Assembly (NCBI GenBank): GCA_024648695.1
Contig: JACAVV010000021.1
Span: 1-64,000 of the forward strand
From: Nitrospina sp.
GTDB taxonomy: Bacteria; Nitrospinota; Nitrospinia; Nitrospinales; JACRGP01
DNA length: 64,000 bases
Reading direction: 5' to 3'
The translations under genes and the position numbers were made by a program. Of the stretch, positions 1 to 8,190 are shown in pieces (within the stretch, counting starts at the first letter, position 1; the number at the start of each line of letters is the position of its first letter). Under the pieces are notes generated by a model. The model was not told the origin of the DNA. It worked only from the letters and a program-made list of their open reading frames with translations, and did no database searches.

Positions 1-94
1 ACATCGCGATGATCATACAGAATTAATCAGCCGCCTGACCAACGGCAACCGAAGTTTTTTCATCTTTATCTCCCTAGCTTGACCTCCTTGCAAT

Positions 95-127
95 ACCCTC
101 TCCCCTCGTGGGGAGAGGGTTTTTTTT
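95..127 (+). terminator. Rho-independent terminator of an upstream gene outside the window
   Basis: An 11-bp perfect stem (95-105 with 110-120) closes a 4-base loop and runs directly into eight T residues on the + strand. This is the classic intrinsic terminator shape. No + strand gene ends before it inside the window, so it probably serves a gene to the left. It also sits just past the stop of the minus-strand transglutaminase gene. On that strand there is no U tract after the stem, so termination there is less certain. The CTCTCCCC/GGGGAGAG core resembles the palindromic elements near 33170 and 35435. Confidence 0.8.
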
Positions 128-155
128 AGAGAAAAAACACGGGGATAAGGAGAAA

Positions 156-1034
156 TTACTTTTGCAGGGGAATGTCCTCAAGAGAAGAAAAGGCTTCCAG
201 TGAGACTTCAAACTCCAGATTCGAAGAGACGCCGGTGCCTCGGTACATTCCAAAAGTAGGGCTGGCCATTTTGGGGCTCCCTGCCGATGCCACCGCGATG
301 TGACGATCTGCCGTTGCCAGGCCATGGGTGGGATCATACCCTCTCCATCCGCCTCCGGGTAGGTATACTTCCGCCCAGGCGTGAAGTTGGACTTTGGAAC
401 TTTCTATTTCCTCATTGTAAAAATATCCACTGGTAAATCGTGTTGCTAAACCCACAAACCGGCAGGCATCCATAAACAATACGGTTAAATCCCGGCACGA
501 TCCTTTTTTTAACGTTAACGTTTCAATCGGTTTTTGAGGATTCCCCTGAGGCCTTTCGATTTTTTCAAAATTTTCAAAAATATGCTGATTCAAGTTGGTT
601 AGAAAATTGATAGTATTGGCACCGCTATTTTTGATCACCTCATTGGCAAAGTGGTCGATATCGACTGCCGTGTATTCTCTTTCCAGATAGGCGCCCAAAG
701 CTTTGTCCAGTTCCGGAGAATAGGAAATGGGGATTTCATAGGAACTGTCTTCCGTTAAAATAAAATTGAACGGATTCTGGTTGAGCGTTTCTACCAGAGA
801 GTTTGCATTGATAGTTATATATCGATTGAGGCCACCGGACCAGATACAAGTGACTGAATTTCCATCCAGATCGATAGCCTCACTTTGACCCTTCGGAAGA
901 GGATCCGACCTGATTTCAAAATGGTGGAGTTTTTGAAAGCAATCGGAACGCGGGCGTAATCTCAACGTTATGGGCTCAATAAAAACTTCCTCGGAATACG
1001 TGTAACGAATCTCATGTTTGATTTTGAAAAACAT
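156..1034 (-). CDS. Transglutaminase-like cysteine protease of the Anbu operon
   Basis: This 292-residue protein has an N-terminal beta-rich transglutaminase-associated domain (about residues 1-90) and a transglutaminase-like core. The catalytic triad is visible: Cys180 in KGSCRD, His218 in LHAWAE and Asp234 in GYDPTHG. The family breaks or forms amide bonds through a cysteine thioester. No signal peptide is seen, so it should be cytosolic. It is the last gene of a tight four-gene operon (ATP-grasp, alpha-E, Anbu, transglutaminase) and starts one base after the Anbu stop. The same gene set recurs in other bacteria, where it is thought to make and process a peptide or peptide tag. The substrate is unknown. 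Confidence 0.9.
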   Translation of the reverse strand: MFFKIKHEIRYTYSEEVFIEPITLRLRPRSDCFQKLHHFEIRSDPLPKGQSEAIDLDGNSVTCIWSGGLNRYITINANSLVETLNQNPFNFILTEDSSYEIPISYSPELDKALGAYLEREYTAVDIDHFANEVIKNSGANTINFLTNLNQHIFENFEKIERPQGNPQKPIETLTLKKGSCRDLTVLFMDACRFVGLATRFTSGYFYNEEIESSKVQLHAWAEVYLPGGGWRGYDPTHGLATADRHIAVASAGSPKMASPTFGMYRGTGVSSNLEFEVSLEAFSSLEDIPLQK

Positions 1035-1035
1035 G

Positions 1036-1773
1036 TCACTTGCCCTCAGGGTGGAGTTTAATAAAAGCGTCTTCCAGCCAATCCGATGGTAACGCGTCCA
1101 GTGACCGGCGCAGGCGATTTTTCCACCATTGGGAAACCTGCCTGAGGTCGTTGGCTTCGTATCTATGATGAATCATTTTTCCAATAGTTTGCTGATAAAG
1201 AACAACATCCAGAGGATACCCCACATCGATGGCGCTTTGCCGAGTAGCGTCGAAGGCCAAAAATCCGATTTTTAAAGCCTGCGCCATGGAGGACTCATAT
1301 GTTAAAGCCCTATCGCAAAGGGGTTTGCCATAAGAGGAGACTCCGATGATTTGATATGGACTTCCTTCTGTGATTTCGATCCAGTTGGCTTGCGGGTAAA
1401 TCAGATAAAGTTTCGGTTCGCTGTCATTCTCCAATTGTCCGCCCACAATGGTATGGATATTAAAATAGAGTCCGCTTGCTTCCAATGCTTTATAATCTTC
1501 GTTGTAAACTCTGCGAAGCTGGTCCGAAAACCGATTGACGGCTTTATAGAGTTTATCGAAAGATTCATTATCTTGCTCAAGGACTTCACTGAAATAGGTG
1601 ACCGCCTTATCTCGCACCGAACGAAGACCGGAGGTCATGAGAAAAATGGGACGGTCGCCATGCCTTTGTATAATCATTTTGCGGGCATAGGTTTGTTCGT
1701 TTCCGCTAACCACACGGTTGTCGGCGATTCCAACAAGGCCTTCTTTTATCTTGATACCAATGCAAAAGGTCAT
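1036..1773 (-). CDS. Anbu-type proteasome-related peptidase (ancestral beta subunit)
   Basis: This 245-residue Ntn-hydrolase of the proteasome beta/HslV superfamily begins MTFCIGIK, so removal of Met1 would expose Thr1 as the nucleophile. Asp at mature position 17 in ADNR and Lys at mature position 31 in ARKM fit the family's Thr-Asp-Lys active site. Length and N-terminus match the Anbu group (also called bacterial proteasome homologue), not HslV (about 175 residues). No ATPase partner such as HslU lies nearby. The start overlaps the alpha-E stop by four bases, so the two are translationally coupled. Its neighbours supply a peptide-ligase-like ATP-grasp and a transglutaminase, which suggests turnover of a peptide product. 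The physiological substrate is unknown. Confidence 0.88.
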   Translation of the reverse strand: MTFCIGIKIKEGLVGIADNRVVSGNEQTYARKMIIQRHGDRPIFLMTSGLRSVRDKAVTYFSEVLEQDNESFDKLYKAVNRFSDQLRRVYNEDYKALEASGLYFNIHTIVGGQLENDSEPKLYLIYPQANWIEITEGSPYQIIGVSSYGKPLCDRALTYESSMAQALKIGFLAFDATRQSAIDVGYPLDVVLYQQTIGKMIHHRYEANDLRQVSQWWKNRLRRSLDALPSDWLEDAFIKLHPEGK

Positions 1774-2735
1774 CCTGGTTTTTTTACATCCGGGGAGAAA
1801 AAGGATTCATAGATGGAGCTTCCAATTGCATTCAGGTCAAATTGCAGACTGTCCAGAAGTTCGTGCAAGCCGTAATTCATAATCTCTTCAATGGTAATGT
1901 AACTGAACCTGGACCTCAACTTACCCAATAGTTGTTCTGCAGGATAATTGAAGGTTCCGAAGGATGACCCGGTTATCGAATTTAAGGATTGCTCGGCTTT
2001 TATCAGGCAATAGTTGATCGACCGTGGAAAATCCCTGTTTAACAACAGAAATTCGGCCACATTGTTGGGGGAATAGGTTCGGTATTTTTTCCGGTAAGCC
2101 TCAAAGGCGCTGATCGATTTCAATAATGCCGCCCATTGAATGTTGTCGATTGAGGTTCCCACATATTCCATTTTGGGCAAAAGCAAAAAATATTTTACAT
2201 CCAGAATCCTGGAAGTCTTGTCCGCACGCTCTAATAGTCGGCCCAGACGGAAATATCGCCAGGGTTGGTCATGGTGCATGGTGTGGTCTGTAATCCCGCT
2301 CAACAGGTGGCAGGTCAATAGAACCTTTTTGTAGAAACTGAAGGGGTCCTTGAACGCCTTTTCTTTGGCTTCCGGATGAATCATTTCCTGATAAAAAGTA
2401 TTGATTTGTTCCCACATCTCTGAAGAGATGATTTCCCGAATGGAGCGTGCATTTTCTCTGGCATTCTGAACACAATTCAAAATTGAATTGGGATAATTGG
2501 GATCAAAGGTATGCCACTGGATCACATTTTCCATGGTGGCATCACCAAAATGCTCCTGAAAGTAAGATTCGTCACCGGTGATGTGAACCAGGGGTTTCCA
2601 ATGCGACTCTTTTTTGAACTCCAGAGGAAGATCCAGAATTAACTGCAGGTTCACCCTTATGAAGCGGGCAACATTTTCTGCCCGTTCAAGATACGTGCTC
2701 ATCCAGAATATTGAATTGGCGACTCGACTTAACAT
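1770..2735 (-). CDS. Alpha-E domain protein (DUF403)
   Basis: This 321-residue, largely helical protein starts MLSRVANSIFWMSTYLERAEN, the characteristic opening of the alpha-E family with its conserved W-x5-ERAE segment. A second family signature, GRLLERADKTSRILD, lies near residue 170. The family has no assigned activity. It is almost always encoded next to circularly permuted ATP-grasp proteins and transglutaminases, as here, and is sometimes fused to them, so it probably works in the same complex. The ATP-grasp gene ends 18 bases upstream and the Anbu gene overlaps the stop by four bases. No membrane segment is seen. Confidence 0.88.
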   Translation of the reverse strand: MLSRVANSIFWMSTYLERAENVARFIRVNLQLILDLPLEFKKESHWKPLVHITGDESYFQEHFGDATMENVIQWHTFDPNYPNSILNCVQNARENARSIREIISSEMWEQINTFYQEMIHPEAKEKAFKDPFSFYKKVLLTCHLLSGITDHTMHHDQPWRYFRLGRLLERADKTSRILDVKYFLLLPKMEYVGTSIDNIQWAALLKSISAFEAYRKKYRTYSPNNVAEFLLLNRDFPRSINYCLIKAEQSLNSITGSSFGTFNYPAEQLLGKLRSRFSYITIEEIMNYGLHELLDSLQFDLNAIGSSIYESFFSPDVKKPG

Positions 2736-2753
2736 CTTAAAACAAGTTTCCTG

Positions 2754-4184
2754 TCAATAAAGCACCCATGTGTCCTTGCTTCCTCCACCCTGCGAGGAGT
2801 TGACCACAAGGGAACCTTTTTTTAATGCCACCCGCGTCAAGCCGCCGGGAAGCACATAAATATCTTCACCATAAATAACGAAAGGCCTCAAATCCACATG
2901 ACGACCCTCAAAATGCCTTTTCACTAAAACCGGCATTCGCGAAAGAGAAAGGGTAGGTTGTCCAATATAGTTTCGTGGGTTGGCCAGGATTTTTTCCCTG
3001 AACAAATTTCGCATTTCATCTGTCGCATGGGGGCCGATCAACATGCCATAACCCCCGGATGCGTTCACTTCCTTCACGACCAGTCGATTGAGATTGGCTA
3101 AAACGTGCTGGCGGTCCTTTTCCTTTTCACACAAATAAGTGGGAACGTTTGGAATGATGGGGTCTTCGTTTAAATAATATTTAATGATGTCCGGCACGTA
3201 GGAATAGATGGCCTTGTCGTCGGCTACTCCTGTACCGGGAGCATTGATCAGGGCAACCCGCCCATTTCGATAAACATCCATCAGGCCAGGAACCCCTAAA
3301 ACGGAGTCCGGACGAAAACAGTTCGGATCCAGAAAGTCATCGTCAATTCTGCGATAAATGGAGTCCACCCGTTGCAATCCTTTGGTGGTTTTCATGTACA
3401 CCAACCCGTCTTGCACGGTCAAATCGGAACCCTCTACCAATTCGATACCCATTTCACGGGCGAGGAAAGAATGCTCAAAATAGGCTGAATTGAAAATTCC
3501 CGGAGTCAGTATGACTTTTGTGGGATCCGGAAGGCTATCGCTTACCAGATAATCCATAGCATCAAGCAGACTATTCGGGTAATTGTCCACTGGCCGAACC
3601 CTCATAGTGTCAAAAATACGGGGCAGGGTTTGTTTCAGGATAAGTCGGTTTCCCAATACATAGGAAACCCCCGAAGGACATCTCAGATTGTCTTCCAAAA
3701 CATAAATCTGTCCGCTTTCATTACGAACGAGATCGACCCCGGAAATGTGGCACCAGATGCCCTTAGGTGGTTTGAGCCCACGGCATTGTTCCAGATAGGC
3801 CCCCGAGGACAATATGATTTCTTTGGAAATTACACCATCCTTGATTATTTTCTCATCGTTATAAACATCGTCCAGAAACAGGTTAAGCGCATAAATCCTC
3901 TGCTTCAACCCCCTTTCAATAAGATCCCATTCATCTGAATTGATGATTCGCGGCAGGATATCGAAAGGAAATATTTTTTCGACCCCATCCTGTTCACCAT
4001 AAACATTGAAGGTGATTCCCAAATGAAATAACGCATTTTCGGCCGCTCTCTGTCGATGAACGAGGTCTCCGCGATCCAGGGATTCAATTCGATCCACCAA
4101 AGGTTTGATAAAGGGCCGGGGGGCTTGAAAGCCTTCAAAATACTCATCGTAAAAATATTTTGGACTATAACTTTTGAAGTTCAT
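2754..4184 (-). CDS. Circularly permuted type 2 ATP-grasp protein
   Basis: The gene encodes about 476 residues. The chosen ATG gives MNFKSYSPKYFYDEYFEGF, matching the usual family N-terminus (F-x-Y-x-x-x-x-YDE-F). In-frame starts at 4214 (ATG) and 4238 (TTG) would add 10 or 18 residues and have no better ribosome site. Family signatures include the LRCPSGVSYVLGNR region, NAPGTGVADDKA, KEVNASGGYGM (nucleotide and Mg binding) and the C-terminal QGGGSKDTWVL. These proteins are predicted amide ligases of the ATP-grasp fold with permuted subdomains. It is the first gene of the ATP-grasp/alpha-E/Anbu/transglutaminase operon and is probably the synthetic arm of that system. The product is unknown. 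Confidence 0.88.
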   Translation of the reverse strand: MNFKSYSPKYFYDEYFEGFQAPRPFIKPLVDRIESLDRGDLVHRQRAAENALFHLGITFNVYGEQDGVEKIFPFDILPRIINSDEWDLIERGLKQRIYALNLFLDDVYNDEKIIKDGVISKEIILSSGAYLEQCRGLKPPKGIWCHISGVDLVRNESGQIYVLEDNLRCPSGVSYVLGNRLILKQTLPRIFDTMRVRPVDNYPNSLLDAMDYLVSDSLPDPTKVILTPGIFNSAYFEHSFLAREMGIELVEGSDLTVQDGLVYMKTTKGLQRVDSIYRRIDDDFLDPNCFRPDSVLGVPGLMDVYRNGRVALINAPGTGVADDKAIYSYVPDIIKYYLNEDPIIPNVPTYLCEKEKDRQHVLANLNRLVVKEVNASGGYGMLIGPHATDEMRNLFREKILANPRNYIGQPTLSLSRMPVLVKRHFEGRHVDLRPFVIYGEDIYVLPGGLTRVALKKGSLVVNSSQGGGSKDTWVLY

Positions 4185-4238
4185 GGGATTGGAGGCATGT
4201 GGATTCAAAGGCATCCAACTTCGTTTGGAAAATGCCAA

Positions 4239-4566
4239 TGGATCTCTATTTTAAAGTCAATGGAAGCTTTTGACCGAAGATTCATCGAAGTATCTGTTAT
4301 TCACTTCTACTCTCAAATAGATTGTCCGTCAATTAAAAACTTGTCGGGAACCTAAGGGAAACTTGTATGTATAATTTGTGATTTAATAATGGGGAAAAGA
4401 GCGAATCAGGGTAAATCTAAGTTCGTGGATCCAGGTCCAGAACATGAGGAACCGGGAATGGCGTGGATTTTCGGAGGAATCGTTGAAATCAGCGATAACA
4501 ACCTCGCCCGAGAATTAAAGTTCAGCCGGGACCACGAAGGTTTTATAATACAGAACGAAGGCCAAA
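4239..4566. other. Intergenic stretch between pilD and the Anbu operon
   Basis: Apart from the putative Anbu-operon promoter near 4304-4332 I see no convincing gene. A 77-codon open frame at 4389-4622 (+) has no ribosome site, runs into the end of pilD on the other strand, and resembles nothing I recognise. No strong terminator hairpin for pilD is visible. Confidence 0.5.
4304..4332 (-). promoter_or_regulatory. Putative sigma70 promoter of the Anbu operon
   Basis: Read on the minus strand, TTGACG (4332-4327) and TAGAAG (4309-4304) are separated by 17 bases. That is five of six and four of six matches to the consensus boxes. It lies about 120 bases upstream of the preferred ATP-grasp start and no gene intervenes. 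Confidence 0.5.
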
Positions 4567-5343
4567 CTACTTTGGAACCATTGTACTCAGGTAGAGGGCG
4601 ATCATTTCATTGCCCCAGATAATAGAAACGAAGGTGGCCAGCGCGAGGTAGGGCCCAAAGGGAATTTGACTTTTACGGGTTTTCCCCTGAAAGGCCATCA
4701 TTAACAATCCAACAATACCCCCTGCCAATGACGCCGTAAATATGATCAATAATACGTGCTTCCATCCCATCAAGGCTCCGGCACCTGCGATGAATTTGAT
4801 GTCGCCTCCCCCCATGCCTCCCCGGCTGGCCACTGCCAGAAAATAAAACAATCCGCCTCCGACAAGGAATCCCAGTACCGAAGGCCACACGCCATTCAAG
4901 TAAATTCCGGCTATGAATCCAAATACGATGCCCGGAAGGGTGATGCGGTCCGGTATGATTTTATGCTCGAGATCGATCATAGTGATGATCACAAGAACAA
5001 TAGCGACAATGCTGTATATGAGCGTTGCCCAACTTATCTGATACTTGAGAAAAATCGCTACTAAAGCAAGGCCGCAAGCGAACTCCACAAGCGGATAGAT
5101 GATGGATATTTTTTCTTTACAGTTTCTGCATTTTGCCTGCAAAAGAGCATAGCTCAATATGGGAATATTATCGAAAGGGGAGATTTTTGCATCGCATTTC
5201 GGACAATGCGAAGGGGGAAAGGAAATGGATTCTTTCCGCGGCATTCGGTAAATACATACATTTGAAAAACTGCCAAAACACAAGCCTGTAATAAAGAACA
5301 GGCCTATCCAAAAGGCTTGCGGGATGAATGCCAGGGATTCCAT
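4567..5343 (-). CDS. pilD: Prepilin peptidase / N-methyltransferase (type IV pilin processing)
   Basis: This 258-residue inner-membrane aspartic protease cleaves the leader of type IV prepilins or pseudopilins and N-methylates the new N-terminus. The N-terminal domain has the two zinc CxxC pairs (Cys47/Cys50 in CPKC and Cys72/Cys75 in CRNC) of the full bifunctional enzyme. The catalytic aspartates are Asp124 in MIDLEHK and Asp181 in GGGDIK. About seven to eight hydrophobic helices fill the rest. Length is normal for the family. It follows recX by 40 bases on the same strand and may be cotranscribed with thpR-recA-recX. No pilin genes are in the window, so the target system (pilus, competence or type II secretion) cannot be told. 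Confidence 0.93.
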   Translation of the reverse strand: MESLAFIPQAFWIGLFFITGLCFGSFSNVCIYRMPRKESISFPPSHCPKCDAKISPFDNIPILSYALLQAKCRNCKEKISIIYPLVEFACGLALVAIFLKYQISWATLIYSIVAIVLVIITMIDLEHKIIPDRITLPGIVFGFIAGIYLNGVWPSVLGFLVGGGLFYFLAVASRGGMGGGDIKFIAGAGALMGWKHVLLIIFTASLAGGIVGLLMMAFQGKTRKSQIPFGPYLALATFVSIIWGNEMIALYLSTMVPK

Positions 5344-5383
5344 ATCGGGATCAATATCCTGTTTTGAATGGGATCATCTTTAT

Positions 5384-5854
5384 TCAATCCTGAGAAATGG
5401 GATTCAGGGTTGCATGGATGATCTCTTCTGAAAACCCTTTGCGCGACAACTTTCTGGAATAGCGTGCGCGGTCTTTTTCATTTTCGATTGTTCGGGGGTT
5501 CCATGAATCCGGCAAACATTTGCGTGCTAAATCCCGTTCATCCAATTTCGCAAATAATGTTTTAACGGTCGTGTGAGCCAACTCCGGTTCTATGCCTTTG
5601 GAGAGCAGTTCCTGCTCCAGCCGAAGGGAACCAATTTTTTTCTTTTCGATGCATTTGCGTCCCCATTCCAATGAAAAACGTTTATCATCCAGATAACCGT
5701 GTTCTTCCAACTGGTTCAAGGTAGAATCGACCAACTCATCGGAATAACCTTTGTCTCGCAATTTGAAATAGAGCTCGCTTCGGCTATGGTCTCGATACGC
5801 CAGTTTTTTCAAGGCGAAATTTTTTGCCTGGTTGGATTCGTTTTCTGTTTCCAT
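5384..5854 (-). CDS. recX: RecX family regulatory protein
   Basis: This 156-residue helical protein has the three-helix repeat pattern of RecX. Examples are YRDHSRSELYFKLRDKGYSDE near residue 20, then EHGYLDDKRFSLEWGR, and a C-terminal copy ending RKGFSEEIIHATL. RecX binds RecA filaments and limits their extension and activity. It begins nine bases after the recA stop, the standard recA-recX arrangement, so it is probably expressed by read-through from recA. Confidence 0.92.
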   Translation of the reverse strand: METENESNQAKNFALKKLAYRDHSRSELYFKLRDKGYSDELVDSTLNQLEEHGYLDDKRFSLEWGRKCIEKKKIGSLRLEQELLSKGIEPELAHTTVKTLFAKLDERDLARKCLPDSWNPRTIENEKDRARYSRKLSRKGFSEEIIHATLNPISQD

Positions 5855-5863
5855 GATTTCTGC

Positions 5864-6940
5864 TCAGGAGTTACGCCGTTTTTTTGAACCGCCCTTGCTA
5901 TCCTCCTCCTCGGATTCCGCAGGAGCCTTGGAGTTTTCGGGAGCCGCCAGACCCAGGATCTCCCGCACACGAACATCAATTTCCTGGTAGATTTCAGGAT
6001 GTTCTTCCAGAAAGTTTTTGGAATTCTCGCGGCCCTGCCCAATCCTGTTATCCTTGTAGGAAAACCAGGTTCCACTTTTATTGACGATATCATTGGCCAC
6101 CGCCAGATCCAGCAAATCACCGGTTTTTGAAATGCCTTTACCGTAGACGATATCAAATTCGCATTCTTTAAAGGGAGGGGCCACTTTGTTCTTGACCACC
6201 TTCACGCGGGTTCGGCCGCCTATGATTTTATCTGCGTCCTTGATGGCTGAGATTCTGCGGATGTCCAGCCGTACAGAACAATAGAATTTGAGCGCGTTGC
6301 CACCTGTCGTGGTCTCCGGATTGCCAAACATCACTCCAATCTTCATGCGGATCTGGTTGATGAAAACCAAACTGGTTTTGGATTTATTGATCACGCCGGT
6401 CAACTTGCGCATGGCCTGGGACATCAGGCGGGCTTGCAGTCCCATATGCGAATCCCCCATGTCGCCATCCAGTTCAGCCTTGGGGACCAGGGCCGCTACG
6501 GAGTCGATGACTATCACATCCACCGCGCCGCTTCTCACCAGTACTTCAGCGATTTCCAATGTTTGTTCGCCGGTATCGGGCTGGGACAACAGCAAATCGT
6601 CCAGATTGACTCCCAGTTTTTGAGCGTATTGCGGGTCCAGAGCATGTTCGGCATCGATGAAAGCCGCCACGCCACCTTTTTTCTGCGCTTCGGCGATGAT
6701 GTGCAGGGCCAGGCTGGTTTTACCCGAGGCTTCCGGTCCATAAATTTCGATAATGCGCCCGCGCGGAATACCTCCCACACCCAGGGCGTTGTCCAGGGAT
6801 ATCGATCCGGTTGGAATCACATCAATGCCCCGTTGGGCTTCGGCCTGCCCCAGTTTCATGATCGAACCTTTGCCGAACTGCTTTTCTATCTGGGAAAACG
6901 CCAATTCCAAAGCTTTATCCCTGTTGTCGTCCGCGCCCAT
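5864..6940 (-). CDS. recA: RecA recombinase
   Basis: This 358-residue protein is the DNA-dependent ATPase that forms filaments on single-stranded DNA, drives strand exchange and triggers LexA-type autocleavage. The start chosen is the ATG at 6940 because AGGAGG sits six bases before it. A start at 6955 would add five residues and overlap that site. Walker A is GPEASGKT at about residues 68-75 and the Walker B segment [10 protein letters not shown] follows. Loop segments such as [12 protein letters not shown] and the acidic, lysine-rich C-terminal tail are present. It sits between thpR and recX on the same strand. No clear LexA box is recognised upstream, though a short palindrome lies at 6990-7000. 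Confidence 0.98.
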   Translation of the reverse strand: MGADDNRDKALELAFSQIEKQFGKGSIMKLGQAEAQRGIDVIPTGSISLDNALGVGGIPRGRIIEIYGPEASGKTSLALHIIAEAQKKGGVAAFIDAEHALDPQYAQKLGVNLDDLLLSQPDTGEQTLEIAEVLVRSGAVDVIVIDSVAALVPKAELDGDMGDSHMGLQARLMSQAMRKLTGVINKSKTSLVFINQIRMKIGVMFGNPETTTGGNALKFYCSVRLDIRRISAIKDADKIIGGRTRVKVVKNKVAPPFKECEFDIVYGKGISKTGDLLDLAVANDIVNKSGTWFSYKDNRIGQGRENSKNFLEEHPEIYQEIDVRVREILGLAAPENSKAPAESEEEDSKGGSKKRRNS

Positions 6941-6943
6941 TTT

Positions 6944-6950
6944 TCCTCCT
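6944..6950 (-). promoter_or_regulatory. Strong ribosome binding site deciding the recA start
   Basis: On the minus strand AGGAGG is followed after a short A-rich spacer by ATG at 6940. This favours that start over the in-frame ATG at 6955, which lies upstream of the site. Confidence 0.75.
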
Positions 6951-7025
6951 TGCACGCTTTAAGTTTTAAAAAGGCCAATACGATTCTTTAGAGGTCCTCT
7001 GTTCTATCTAATAAGGATCCGGATT

Positions 7026-7601
7026 TTATGTCTTCGACAATGGAAAGGTTTCCAATACCGTATAAATGGCACCTTGCGGTCTCAACTGACTCTTATACAA
7101 TGATATGGACTCGACTTCAAACGGTTTGGAAGCCAACCCGGAGGAGTCGTTAATAATCTTTCGAAGTTCCTGATTGCCTTGAGTGGATTTTAACCTGCCG
7201 AGGGTCAAATGAGGAGAAAATTTTCGGCTTTCTTGAGGAATGCCCAAAGATTGCAATTCCTTATTGATTTGGCTATGCAGGCTTTCCAAAACGTCCATGC
7301 CACTCCCGGCTACTCCCACCCAAACGACCCGCGGCCGATTGAAGTTTGGAAATACTCCCGCTTGATGTAATTGCAGGGAAAACGGGGAAAAATTTGCCGC
7401 CAGGGAACGAATGTGACCGGCAATTCCGGGAACCAGATCCTGAGAAATTTCACCAAAAAATTTTAACGTCAGGTGAATGTTGGAGGCGGGAACCCATTTA
7501 GCATCTATATTTAAAGGAAGGAACCGGGCCTGCAATGAGGTTATAATATCCTTGGCGAAATCGGGAATGGGGATAGCTACGAAGGATCGGATTACAGTCA
7601 C
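7026..7601 (-). CDS. thpR: RNA 2',3'-cyclic phosphodiesterase (LigT/ThpR family)
   Basis: This protein of about 192 residues belongs to the 2H phosphoesterase superfamily. Both catalytic HxTx motifs are visible as HLTL, near residues 43 and 131, flanked by the expected KWVPASNIHLTLKFFG and SPHLTLGRLK contexts. Members hydrolyse 2',3'-cyclic phosphates to 2'-phosphates in RNA. The start is either GTG at 7601 or TTG at 7607; neither has a strong ribosome site. The gene precedes recA by about 85 bases on the same strand, and thpR next to recA is a common arrangement in bacteria. Confidence 0.9.
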   Translation of the reverse strand: MTVIRSFVAIPIPDFAKDIITSLQARFLPLNIDAKWVPASNIHLTLKFFGEISQDLVPGIAGHIRSLAANFSPFSLQLHQAGVFPNFNRPRVVWVGVAGSGMDVLESLHSQINKELQSLGIPQESRKFSPHLTLGRLKSTQGNQELRKIINDSSGLASKPFEVESISLYKSQLRPQGAIYTVLETFPLSKT

Positions 7602-7770
7602 AAGCAAGAGCGCCTAAACCGGAAATAGCGATGCAAATCAAAATCCCCTGGCAGGAGACTTGATTTCTCATCCTTAATTTAGAGCAGTCCTGAGGGATTT
7701 ACAAGGATTAACTTTTGACTTTGCGGTAATGGGGCGACAGCAGGGAAGCAAGGACAAGCCTTTGATTGGG

Positions 7771-8070
7771 TTAAAGATATTTAGGGCTCACAGGTTCCAG
7801 TGCATCCATTTCAGGGTCCGAAAAGTCACGGAACCTGAGCATGGAAAAAGTGTTTTTCATGCTGTCAAGCTTACGGCGAAAGAATTTGGAAACTCCACCG
7901 AAAGGATTCCTGGGTGGTTCATTCCGGATGATTCCCAATTTCTTCAGCATCTGCCGTTTGAGAATCTGTTTGAACTGTTCCGGGCTGATTTCACCGGTTT
8001 CCAGTTTCCGTTTCAAGACCCGAACCCCGCGGGGGTCGAGGAGTGATTCCAGAGAGGTTTCATTTTTCAT
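7771..8070 (-). CDS. Small basic protein of unknown function
   Basis: This is a 99-residue open frame starting MKNETSLESLLDPRG. An upstream in-frame ATG at 8157 would give 128 residues, but the added stretch looks non-coding. The central part is rich in Lys and Arg (VLKRKLETGEISPEQFKQIL, then RQMLKKLG), predicted helical, with a short acidic C-terminus. No signal peptide, membrane segment or known family is recognised. It is divergent from the lipoprotein gene at 8191. Overlapping + strand frames have less protein-like composition. It could be a small nucleic-acid or membrane-surface binding protein, but that is a guess. Confidence 0.5.
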   Translation of the reverse strand: MKNETSLESLLDPRGVRVLKRKLETGEISPEQFKQILKRQMLKKLGIIRNEPPRNPFGGVSKFFRRKLDSMKNTFSMLRFRDFSDPEMDALEPVSPKYL

Positions 8071-8190
8071 AATCGTCAACTTTTTGGCTTTATTTAGGTT
8101 ATAAACTTTAATAAAGCAATTTTGATGCCGATTAGAAGGGTGGGCTTGAATTTTCATTTTCTTATAATTAGAGCGCTATCTCACTAGGAT

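Noticed and set aside
4389-4622. 77-codon + strand frame between the Anbu operon and pilD
   Set aside because: No ribosome site, overlaps the end of pilD on the other strand, and shows no recognisable family.
7729-8046. 105-codon + strand frame opposite the small basic protein
   Set aside because: It overlaps a minus-strand frame with more protein-like composition and a plausible start; it has no ribosome site.
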